A stretch of 6,416 bases of DNA from Pseudomonadota bacterium (GCA_021818125.1 JAKAFG010000120.1:1-6416), one strand, 5' to 3'. Numbered from the stretch's first letter, positions 1 through 5,714 are shown. Translations and numbers: made by a program. Notes: generated from the sequence alone by a model not told the origin.

Positions 1-1
1 G

Positions 2-286
2 CTGGCGGGAGCCGCCCGCGAGGCGGCCCGGCAAATGGCGATCAGCCACGCCAAGGATACGACGCTCGATTATGATGAGCTGCTGGACGAACTGGCGGAC
101 GACGTGCGCGCCGCCATGAATGAGGGTGCGCCGCTACGCGACGCGGTGAGCGACGTAACGGAGCAGGCCGTAGTCCGGCACGAAGCGGAGGCGGAGGCCC
201 CACGGGTTGTGGCAGAGCCGGACATGCCGCCAGCGCCGCCACTCGAAGCCTATCAAGATTTAGAATGGGAATATGAGCCGGACTAA
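2..286 (+). CDS. C-terminal part of an unrecognised protein (5' end outside window)
   Basis: The frame is open from the window edge to a TAA at 284-286, giving about 94 visible residues. An ATG lies at 35, but no convincing Shine-Dalgarno precedes it and the codons before it read as the same Ala/Arg-rich helix, so I treat this as the end of a longer gene. The visible part has a helical, acidic stretch (DYDELLDELADDVRAAM) followed by a Glu/Ala/Pro-rich segment and a very acidic, aromatic tail (DLEWEYEPD). No family is recognisable. It is the only plus-strand gene supported here and converges on the conjugation operon with 2 nt between stops. By location it could be a mobilisation or other transfer gene, but that is a guess. 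A separate 83-residue protein starting at 35 remains possible. Confidence 0.55.
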   Translation: MAGAAREAARQMAISHAKDTTLDYDELLDELADDVRAAMNEGAPLRDAVSDVTEQAVVRHEAEAEAPRVVAEPDMPPAPPLEAYQDLEWEYEPD

Positions 287-288
287 CT

Positions 289-495
289 TCAACAGCGAGG
301 CCGTGAAATAATACTCTTAGCTATGTCGCTTTGAAGTCGGCCGCGAAGCCTTAATTCTATATCTCGCAATTCATCTCCCACAAAAGCAAAATGCTCATTC
401 TCTAGCAGCTCCCGAAAGTGAGCAATTATTTCACCAATCTTTTCACCTTCCAAGGAAAGCGCATCAAGCAATCTGCAAATTTCGTCGTCTAACAT
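289..495 (-). CDS. Small acidic helical protein, unknown function, AT-rich
   Basis: This encodes a 68-residue protein starting with ATG at 495, preceded by a strong Shine-Dalgarno (AAAGGAG, 7 nt spacing), which is the main reason to believe it. The N-terminal two thirds is acidic and probably helical (MLDDEICRLLDAL, then GEIIAHFRELLENEHFAF), while the C-terminus turns basic (RLRGRLQSDIAKSIISRPRC). There is no signal peptide or membrane segment. Base composition differs sharply from its neighbours: 301-480 is about 42% G+C by hand count in an otherwise GC-rich window, which suggests separate acquisition. It sits 34 nt after traB on the same strand and may be the last gene of the operon or a later insertion at its end. 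I recognise no family. Small regulator, antitoxin or exclusion protein are all open guesses. Confidence 0.6.
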   Translation of the reverse strand: MLDDEICRLLDALSLEGEKIGEIIAHFRELLENEHFAFVGDELRDIELRLRGRLQSDIAKSIISRPRC

Positions 496-502
496 AATTG
501 GT

Positions 503-509
503 CTCCTTT
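503..509 (-). promoter_or_regulatory. Shine-Dalgarno of the small AT-rich ORF
   Basis: On the minus strand this reads AAAGGAG, 7 nt before the ATG at 495. It is among the best ribosome binding sites in the window and fixes the start of an otherwise unrecognisable gene. It lies just after the traB stop codon. Confidence 0.65.
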
Positions 510-529
510 GTGAGCGTCGTGATAAATTT

Positions 530-1741
530 TCATCGGTTTTCCGCCTCTATGGTTGCTGCTCCCGTCAACCTGCCCCAGGCCCAACTGCTGGCCGTCTGAA
601 TCTGCGGTATGCCGGTGCCCTTGGCCCACCACTCGTTGTTCGTGAGCAGGATAATCTCAGGGTGGTATAGCGCGGCTTCCATCCAGATAGCCGGTAGAAG
701 CTGGTCATAGCAAATGCTGGCCCAGACGCGCTTTCCCGCGAGAGTCACCACCGGTGAAAACCAGAACGCCTTGTAGTTGTTCAACCCAAAAGCATCGCCT
801 GTGGGCCGGTGCCAGGGTCGCCACATCGAAACCGGGACCGGCAGTGCCGAAGCGAGTACCATTTTACTGCCACGGCGCGTGACCGCTTCGATACCGTCTG
901 CGAACACGCCTCTTTTGAGGGGGACAGACGCACCGACCAGCCAGGTCTGTCCGCGCGGAACATGATTCTCAACGTCCTGGGCGTTGCCCGGCCACCAGGT
1001 CAGCAGAGTTTCCGGCAACAAAATCACCTTCGCGCGCGGGTGCTGGTCCGCCGCCGTCATCCAGCCATCCATGCGCTGAAAATTGGCCATGACCGATGTG
1101 GTGCTGGGTCCACTGTGCAGATCCAAACCGCGCCACCCTTCCGGCACCGCTGGCGCACGGGCGAACGTCATGACGTTCAGCAGAACGGCCATCACGCCCA
1201 AGAACCAAAGCGGTGCCGTATGCAAGACTGCACCCGGCAGCCCTTGCGTCATCCACTGTCCGATCAGGTAGACGCCCATCAGCAGCAAAGCTATCCCAAG
1301 CCATGCCGTGCCCGGAAACAACACGCCGGACGCCGCCAATGGGGACATCCAATCGAAAAAAGCCAGCGGCGGCATAAGCGCGTCGAACAGCAGAACCGCT
1401 ATGGCTTTCCCGCCGGAATCCACAAAGGCCCATCCGGCGGCGAGCAGAACAGAACTGGCGAGCCAGAGGGCAACGCCTTCTGCCAGGTGTCCGCCGGGTC
1501 CGAAGAACACGGCGGCGGCCTGCGGTATGCCGTGACTGCCCGCGAGATAGTACGCCAGCGCCACGGCGAATCGAGACCGGCGGGATCTTTGACTGATCAC
1601 CAACGGAATGAGCAGCAGCGACAGCAATGGTCCTGCGGGCGGCAATAGCCCCCACCCAACCACCATCCAGGCCCCTCCCGCACCCGCCGATACCAGCACG
1701 GAAAAGACAAACCATAAGCGTTCGCGCAGAAGCGTGTTCAT
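530..1741 (-). CDS. traB: Conjugal transfer protein TraB, Lnt-like carbon-nitrogen hydrolase
   Basis: This is a 403-residue protein of the Ti-plasmid-type TraB family (unrelated to the VirB10-like TraB of F), whose periplasmic domain resembles apolipoprotein N-acyltransferase (Lnt). Residues ~9-195 hold about six hydrophobic segments. The remainder is a nitrilase-fold domain with Glu244 in LLPET and Cys344 in ASICYDQL, matching the Lnt catalytic Glu and Cys. Lys293 (GSKM) lies 51 residues before the Cys, close to the 52 between K335 and C387 of E. coli Lnt, but the local match is loose, so the lysine assignment is tentative. The C-terminal TNNEWWAKGTGIPQIQ stretch is typical of TraB. I chose ATG 1741 because it overlaps the upstream stop as ATGA. 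An ATG at 1786 in the same frame would add 15 basic residues and a longer overlap. TraB is thought to aid pilus maturation or mating efficiency; its substrate is not known to me. Confidence 0.88.
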   Translation of the reverse strand: MNTLLRERLWFVFSVLVSAGAGGAWMVVGWGLLPPAGPLLSLLLIPLVISQRSRRSRFAVALAYYLAGSHGIPQAAAVFFGPGGHLAEGVALWLASSVLLAAGWAFVDSGGKAIAVLLFDALMPPLAFFDWMSPLAASGVLFPGTAWLGIALLLMGVYLIGQWMTQGLPGAVLHTAPLWFLGVMAVLLNVMTFARAPAVPEGWRGLDLHSGPSTTSVMANFQRMDGWMTAADQHPRAKVILLPETLLTWWPGNAQDVENHVPRGQTWLVGASVPLKRGVFADGIEAVTRRGSKMVLASALPVPVSMWRPWHRPTGDAFGLNNYKAFWFSPVVTLAGKRVWASICYDQLLPAIWMEAALYHPEIILLTNNEWWAKGTGIPQIQTASSWAWGRLTGAATIEAENR

Positions 1742-2100
1742 ATCCGTAGTTCTTTTGTGTCGGTGTTTGTTACGCGGACCAGCCATGCGGCACCCGGTTG
1801 ATCGGGACGTAGGGGGTCGGATAGCCCAGTCCCCTGCGGGAAAAGGACCACCGTGCGGCCCACTTTCAGCCGTCGCGCCAGTTCACGCAAGGCGTGCGGT
1901 GAGCGGGCATCCATCGCCACCATTTCCTGTCGCCCGATCAGCCAGCCGTATGCGCTCAAAAGCCGACCCCAGACGGGATGCCGTGCATAGTCCGGGTCTA
2001 CCGGGAACACCGCCCGCCGCACCCCGGCACGGTACAGCCGCCAGGCAACCTTGGGGCCGTCCAGTAAAGATGTGTGCGGACGCACCAGGATCAGGGTCAT
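1738..2100 (-). CDS. Minimal lysophospholipid acyltransferase-like (PlsC/Aas-type) protein
   Basis: This 120-residue protein carries LPLAT-family landmarks in order. An HX4D motif (His9 to Asp14, HTSLLDGP) is the catalytic block. A segment ending in MDARSPHALRELARRLKVG resembles the VDP-TNPLALRTLIRAVRAG region of Aas-type acyltransferases. FPQGTG (87-92) stands where the acceptor-binding FPEGTR block normally is. Two usual residues differ there (Glu to Gln, Arg to Gly). The protein is about half the usual PlsC length: there is no N-terminal membrane segment before the HX4D, and it ends soon after the third block. A TGA lies in frame three codons upstream of the ATG, so the start cannot move up. 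The start overlaps the WGR stop and the stop overlaps the traB start, both as ATGA. Family members move acyl chains onto lysophospholipids at the inner membrane. Whether this copy is active is uncertain. Confidence 0.72.
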   Translation of the reverse strand: MTLILVRPHTSLLDGPKVAWRLYRAGVRRAVFPVDPDYARHPVWGRLLSAYGWLIGRQEMVAMDARSPHALRELARRLKVGRTVVLFPQGTGLSDPLRPDQPGAAWLVRVTNTDTKELRI

Positions 2101-2381
2101 GAATGATCAAGCTCGGTATATTGGTGCTGATTTCTTATGCGCGCAATATCTTCGGCCAATTCCAGGGCTTCCCCAGGCGCACTTACAGGCACGACGACCA
2201 CGCGCGACGGCTTTTGCCCAATGCGGCCCCAGGCCTTAGTGAACAGCCAGTCGCCCCACAAATCCTGCCGCAGCTCCACAATATAAAACCGCCGCTGGCC
2301 GCTCTCAGGATCGACCTTTTCCCATCGCCTCGTCCACCAGGAGCAGACGGCATAATCGAGATCAGGCTGGCTTTCCGTCAT
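2097..2381 (-). CDS. Stand-alone WGR-domain protein
   Basis: This is a 94-residue protein that is essentially one WGR domain. RRFYIVELRQDLWGDWLF supplies the expected beta strands, the signature Trp51-Gly52-Arg53 follows in KAWGRIG, and a C-terminal helix (EALELAEDIARIRNQHQY) matches the usual end of the domain. WGR domains are best known from PARPs, where they contact DNA ends, and they also occur alone in many proteobacteria, often on plasmids, where their role is mostly undetermined. There is no signal peptide, so it should act in the cytoplasm. The ATG at 2381 lies inside the preceding gene (20 nt overlap) with only a weak ribosome site, and the stop overlaps the next ATG, so translation is probably coupled. 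Nucleic-acid binding during conjugation is inferred from the domain and location only. Confidence 0.85.
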   Translation of the reverse strand: MTESQPDLDYAVCSWWTRRWEKVDPESGQRRFYIVELRQDLWGDWLFTKAWGRIGQKPSRVVVVPVSAPGEALELAEDIARIRNQHQYTELDHS

Positions 2382-2664
2382 GGCGGAGTTTTTCCGGCTT
2401 CGGTCGCTGCCGCTCGACTTCGGCCTGCAGTTTGGCGGCCAGCTCGGCCTTGCCCCGCTCGTATTCGGCGGGTTGCTCGACCTTGAACCGCTCGAACGCT
2501 TCGCGGGCCTGCTGCTTGCCCGCTTCGATTATCTTCTCAAGCTGCACCCGCTCCGCTTCAGAGAGCCGCTCGAACGCTTCGCGGCACTGCTGCTTGCCCG
2601 CTTCGACTGCCTTCTCAAGCTGCGCCCGCTCCGCTTCCGAGTTTGAATGCGCCGACATGCTCAT
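2362..2664 (-). CDS. Small charged helical protein with a duplicated 26-residue unit
   Basis: This is a 100-residue, highly charged protein predicted to be nearly all helix. Residues 10-35 and 36-61 are two copies of a 26-residue unit (EAERxQLEKxxEAGKQQxREAFERxx), followed by a related Lys/Glu/Ala/Gln helix (EYERGKAELAAKLQAEVERQ) and a basic tail (RPKPEKLRHDGKP). There is no signal peptide or membrane helix, so it is probably cytoplasmic and may form a coiled coil or amphipathic helical rod. It begins 18 nt after the trbI stop and overlaps the WGR gene by 20 nt. A purine run (AGGGGGG, 2667-2673) serves as ribosome site. It is only 2 nt from the ATG at 2664, so the second ATG at 2658, two codons on, is an equally good start. 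I recognise no family; a partner or scaffold for the WGR protein is speculative. Confidence 0.72.
   Translation of the reverse strand: MSMSAHSNSEAERAQLEKAVEAGKQQCREAFERLSEAERVQLEKIIEAGKQQAREAFERFKVEQPAEYERGKAELAAKLQAEVERQRPKPEKLRHDGKPA
2488..2637 (-). repeat. Tandem 78-bp-period duplication inside the helical-protein gene
   Basis: The 72-nt stretches at 2488-2559 and 2566-2637 match with 6 differences by hand count, at a period of 78 nt (26 codons). The frame is kept, so the duplication encodes two consecutive helical units. The high DNA identity, including synonymous positions, suggests a recent tandem duplication or homogenisation rather than ancient repeats. Confidence 0.92.
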
Positions 2665-2682
2665 GTCCCCCCTATTTCATGT

Positions 2683-3924
2683 TTAGCTGTATGGGTTAGT
2701 GATGGTAGGTGCCGCCACCGATGCCGGGACTGTCGCAGCGATGGCGTTGCCGTGCCGGTAGGGTCCCGGAAACACCAGGTCTTTCATAACGATGACATTA
2801 AAAGCATATCCGGGCCGAATCGTGAGCGTGGGAGCGATGTTGATGTCCCTTTGCAGCATTTGCGCCTCCGCTTGTCCGAACGTTTGCGACAGAGCCTGTT
2901 GGGCGTCCTGTAGCGCCATGTTACCCGTGACACCTGTTGTGGGGGACACCGTACTGGTCGGTGACGACATGGCCATGCCCACATTAATCAAAGACAGCAG
3001 CAGCGCGCCTTTCAACACTTTCCAGGTGTGATCGTTCACTTCGTCGTGGAAGCCCGCATAGCCGCTCGCATCCGTTCCGGGCATGGAGCCGATACGCATA
3101 TATGTTCCGTTCGGGAACAGAATGCGCGTCCAGACAACCCCTACGCGAGTAGCGCCCGCGAGGATCCGGCTCTGGTAGGTGCCAACCAGCTTGCTTCCCG
3201 CCGGGACCAGCACCGTCGCCCCGGACACGCTGTTGTATACCGGCTGGCTAACCACCGCCGAGATTTGACCCGGCAGGTCGGACTTGATGCCGGTTTCCAA
3301 TGTCGCAGGGATCACCGTGCCCTGAAGCAGTTCATACGGGCTGACTTCTTTGCGTACCAGTGTCGTGCTGTACACGCTGGTCTTCGGCTTGGGCAGGGTG
3401 GCTACAGCAGCGGATGGCGAGACCCCCTGCACGGGTGATGCCCCCTGCACGGGACCACCAGTGGTTTGCCAGGACACCGTGCTGCCACCACCAGTTCCGC
3501 GCACCGCAGACTGAAATGCCTTTTCCTGGGCGGTCGGCTTGGCTGGTTGTGGACCGGCACCACCGGCACCGGTAGCTTTATTCTCCGGAGGCGCAGTCGG
3601 GGAAGAGCGGGTGCTTGCGGCAAAAGGCGCGCTCGATGCCTGGTGCGGCACTATGATGTTCGCGGCACCGGATGCGGGCTTTGTTTTGTGCCCGACGGCC
3701 GACGGGGCTTCGTGCAAGGTATACACATAATACGAAGCGGCCAATATCCCCGCCGCGCCGATCACCGCCGCCGCGATAATGTTGCCCTTCCTCAGCACTG
3801 TTGCGGTAGCGGCACCATTGTTCTTGATGGCTCCCTGAATGGGCGTTGGCCTTGTGGGCTGTACTCCAGTCACCGGCTGCTCACCGCCTGCCTCGCCTTT
3901 TTTTACCCTGTTGAACAGTCCCAT
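2683..3924 (-). CDS. trbI: P-type conjugative transfer protein TrbI (VirB10-like)
   Basis: This 413-residue VirB10/TrbI family protein spans inner membrane to outer membrane in the secretion core. A short cytoplasmic N-terminus (MGLFNRVKKGE) leads to one membrane helix at ~49-70. A Pro/Ala/Thr/Gly-rich periplasmic linker covers ~71-195. The conserved TrbI domain starts at ~196 with YELLQGTVIPATLETGIKSD and continues through LVPAGSKLVG, TRILFPNG, DASGYAGFHDEVND and KGALLLSLINVGMA (probable outer-membrane antenna helices), ending near FNVIVMKDLVFPGPY. All landmarks are intact. I chose ATG 3924 because it has an AAGGA site 9 nt upstream. An in-frame ATG at 3999 would add 25 Arg-rich residues lying inside trbG, with no family support. 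It starts 13 nt after the trbG stop, whose TAA is part of the ribosome site. No trbH separates the two genes, unlike in RP4 or Ti trb operons. Confidence 0.95.
   Translation of the reverse strand: MGLFNRVKKGEAGGEQPVTGVQPTRPTPIQGAIKNNGAATATVLRKGNIIAAAVIGAAGILAASYYVYTLHEAPSAVGHKTKPASGAANIIVPHQASSAPFAASTRSSPTAPPENKATGAGGAGPQPAKPTAQEKAFQSAVRGTGGGSTVSWQTTGGPVQGASPVQGVSPSAAVATLPKPKTSVYSTTLVRKEVSPYELLQGTVIPATLETGIKSDLPGQISAVVSQPVYNSVSGATVLVPAGSKLVGTYQSRILAGATRVGVVWTRILFPNGTYMRIGSMPGTDASGYAGFHDEVNDHTWKVLKGALLLSLINVGMAMSSPTSTVSPTTGVTGNMALQDAQQALSQTFGQAEAQMLQRDINIAPTLTIRPGYAFNVIVMKDLVFPGPYRHGNAIAATVPASVAAPTITNPYS
3423..3453 (-). repeat. Short direct repeat in the TrbI linker
   Basis: A 13-nt motif (CCCCCTGCACGGG on the plus strand) occurs at 3423-3435 and 3441-3453, with a period of 18 nt (six codons). 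It encodes PVQGAS followed by PVQGVS in the disordered periplasmic linker of TrbI. This is probably slippage-driven linker length variation. Confidence 0.8.
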
Positions 3925-3933
3925 GTGCTTATA

Positions 3934-3939
3934 TCCTTT
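3934..3939 (-). promoter_or_regulatory. Shine-Dalgarno deciding the trbI start
   Basis: The minus strand reads AAGGAT with 9 nt between AAGGA and the ATG at 3924, and the site is fused to the trbG stop (TAAAGGAT). It favours the short TrbI form over the in-frame ATG at 3999 and suggests reinitiation by ribosomes finishing trbG. Confidence 0.7.
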
Positions 3940-5002
3940 AGGTGCGCTGTGTCTTGCGGGTGATCTTGACCACCTTGCCCGCCTCGCCCTTACCCGCAAT
4001 CAACAAGATCTTGTCCGGCAGGGAATCCACGATGTAATAACCGTCGCGGAACTGCGCGTTGATAATGCCGGTCTGGCCCGCGCTGTTTTCCGCCAGAATT
4101 GAGGGGATACCGCCATGACTGGCCTGGTCAGGCTTGAACTGGATGTACACATGCCCGTTGTCGGAAAACACGCGCTGCGGCATCAGGTCTTTGCAATTGC
4201 TGTTCGAGAACCAACCGCCCCCGGAACACCGGACCCTCCAGTTGAAATTGAGGTCGGCGGCGGTGATGTTCGGCAGAGCCGCCACGGTTTCCGCGCGGGC
4301 CTTCTGTTTCGCTGCTGCTGCGGACGCTGTCTGCTGATTCCAGCGCAGAACCGTCTGGCCGGGGTAATAAAATCCCAGGACCGGCGTGTAATGCCGCGTG
4401 TCCGATGTCAACTCAATGACGTAGTTCATGGGCTTGCCGCTTGCTGACGTCGCCGGAATGACCAAATTCGTATGCAGCCCCGCGAACAGCGGCATAACCG
4501 TAATTTCGGGCTGATTGCCCGCCATTACCACATGCAGCCTCCACTCGGCCTTCGACGCGCCCGTAGCCATTGCCGGATGCGATCCGGGCTGCAATTTGAT
4601 GATGCTGGTGTGCAGCGGGGCAGTGACCAGGGTCGGCAGGCTGTTACCATAAGCATATAGGATTTCCCCGCCGCTCCCGGCAATAGCGGGTAGCGTCTGC
4701 AACTGGCCTGCTTGATACGCCGACACTAGTGCCCGCTTCATGGCGGCCAGCGATTTGTGCTGGATACGTCCAGAAGGAGGGGCGGCGATGGTCTTTTGCC
4801 AGACCTGAACAGACGAATCCGGCAAGGCGCCCGTCCCCTGGGCGTTGTCATTGAGTATGGGCACAGGGGTAACGCTAGCTCCGAGGGTTGACGGCTTTGG
4901 GGCGGGTACCTGGATTGAAGGCACCAGGACACCCGCAAAAGCCCCTGCCGGAATCAGGGCCGCCGCCACAGACAAAGCTACTATTTTCCGAAAGTTTTTC
5001 AT
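3938..5002 (-). CDS. trbG: P-type conjugative transfer protein TrbG (VirB9-like)
   Basis: This 354-residue VirB9/TrbG/CagX family protein is a periplasmic and outer-membrane core subunit that works with TrbI. Residues 1-23 form a clear signal peptide (MKNFRKIV, hydrophobic core, AFA cleavage site). The next residue is Gly, not Cys, so it is not a lipoprotein. A Pro-rich stretch (~25-50) precedes the N-terminal domain, whose landmarks are TNLVIPATS, YVIELTSDTRHYTP and GFYYP. The C-terminal domain begins near NFNWRVR and holds QRVFSDNGHVYIQF, with the usual family ending DGYYIVDSLPDKILLIAGKG. An atypical loop carries Cys259 and Cys270, the likely pair for a periplasmic disulfide. The ATG at 5002 has an AGAGGA site 5 nt upstream that overlaps the trbF stop; the gap to trbF is 10 nt. 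Confidence 0.95.
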   Translation of the reverse strand: MKNFRKIVALSVAAALIPAGAFAGVLVPSIQVPAPKPSTLGASVTPVPILNDNAQGTGALPDSSVQVWQKTIAAPPSGRIQHKSLAAMKRALVSAYQAGQLQTLPAIAGSGGEILYAYGNSLPTLVTAPLHTSIIKLQPGSHPAMATGASKAEWRLHVVMAGNQPEITVMPLFAGLHTNLVIPATSASGKPMNYVIELTSDTRHYTPVLGFYYPGQTVLRWNQQTASAAAAKQKARAETVAALPNITAADLNFNWRVRCSGGGWFSNSNCKDLMPQRVFSDNGHVYIQFKPDQASHGGIPSILAENSAGQTGIINAQFRDGYYIVDSLPDKILLIAGKGEAGKVVKITRKTQRT

Positions 5003-5007
5003 AAAAA

Positions 5008-5013
5008 TCCTCT
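5008..5013 (-). promoter_or_regulatory. Shine-Dalgarno of trbG
   Basis: The minus strand reads AGAGGA, 5 nt before the trbG ATG at 5002. It overlaps the last base of the trbF TAA codon, consistent with coupled translation of trbF and trbG. Confidence 0.65.
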
Positions 5014-5714
5014 TATGCCAGCGTCTGGTTCCAGTTGAATGAGGTGATGTAAATACCGAACGGGTTGCCGTTCAGCATTTGCGGGTTGTTTGACGGCTTC
5101 GTCACTGCGTAACTGATGTCTCCTTCCCAGTGGGTTTCGCCCCGGATATTGCCGTTTTTGCCATATTGTGTTTCAACCCACTGCACCTGAAACGTGCCGC
5201 CGTTCGGGCGCAGCGCCCCCAGCGGCAGGGCGCTGGTGATCGTCACCGTGCGTCCGCCCTTTTTATTCACGTAGTTCGAGTATGGGTTGTGGCGGCTGAA
5301 ATATGCCGTAAGCACCGGCTGCTCCCGCTGATCGATGTACTTATAAGCCGCTTTGTATGTCTGCTTTTCGGCGGCCACGTCCGGCAGGCGTTCGCGCACC
5401 AGGCGCAGCCAATGAGCCAGCACATGCCGGATAATGGGCTGCTGATAGGTGCCCGCGCTCACCGCTTGCGCCAGGTGCACGCTCTCACCCAGATGGTTGG
5501 TTTGCACAACGTACGGGATGACATGCACGCGATTCGCCTCGTACACCATCCCAGCCCCGAAAAGCCCCGCGATGGCCAGACAGCCGAAAGCCATAAAGCG
5601 CCAGTTTTTGGCGGCGGCGATGTAGTCCCCATACCGTTCCATCCACTCGCGGCGCGCGGCGAGATAGCGGTCCAGCGAATGGTCGGTGTCTTGTGTTTCC
5701 TGTTTGTCTGGCAT
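5013..5714 (-). CDS. trbF: P-type conjugative transfer protein TrbF (VirB8-like)
   Basis: This 233-residue VirB8/TrbF family protein is a bitopic inner-membrane subunit whose periplasmic domain organises assembly of the secretion channel. The cytoplasmic N-terminus contains the conserved AARREWMERYGDYIAAAKNWR stretch (here ~19-39), followed by one membrane helix at ~40-58. The periplasmic VirB8 domain begins at VHVIPYVVQ and ends with the NPFGIYITSFNWNQ signature (from Asn217), the equivalent of the NPxG motif used in VirB8 dimerisation. The length is normal and no domain is broken. I prefer ATG 5714 over the in-frame TTG at 5720, because the ribosome site lies 9 nt from the ATG but only 3 nt from the TTG. 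It follows trbL after 43 nt and precedes trbG by 10 nt. Confidence 0.95.
   Translation of the reverse strand: MPDKQETQDTDHSLDRYLAARREWMERYGDYIAAAKNWRFMAFGCLAIAGLFGAGMVYEANRVHVIPYVVQTNHLGESVHLAQAVSAGTYQQPIIRHVLAHWLRLVRERLPDVAAEKQTYKAAYKYIDQREQPVLTAYFSRHNPYSNYVNKKGGRTVTITSALPLGALRPNGGTFQVQWVETQYGKNGNIRGETHWEGDISYAVTKPSNNPQMLNGNPFGIYITSFNWNQTLA

Noticed and set aside
11..27. Perfect inverted repeat GCCGCC-5 nt-GGCGGC
   Set aside because: It sits inside an open coding frame of Ala/Arg codons, has no T tract, and is short enough to arise by chance in GC-rich DNA.
809..1648. Plus-strand ORF of 279 codons opposite traB
   Set aside because: It lies wholly antisense to traB, which has intact catalytic motifs and membrane segments. 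The antisense product is rich in Arg, Gln, His and Pro with no domain, as expected from GC-rich shadow frames.
969..1715. Minus-strand ORF of 248 codons in another frame of traB
   Set aside because: It overlaps traB on the same strand in a shifted frame, is Arg/Gly-rich, and shows no family features. It is a shadow frame.
1738..2100. Frameshifted longer acyltransferase gene
   Set aside because: The other frames around its ends encode the WGR and TraB proteins. The ATGA junctions on both sides are neat, so I see no sign that the short length comes from a frameshift within this window.
3466..3963. Plus-strand ORFs opposite trbI (also 3028-3438)
   Set aside because: They are antisense to the TrbI linker and core domain, with no ribosome site and compositionally biased products.
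3925..3999. N-terminal extension of TrbI by 25 residues
   Set aside because: The extension is Arg-rich, lies inside trbG, and has no ribosome site. ATG 3924 has a good AAGGA at 9 nt and yields a normal TrbI N-terminus.
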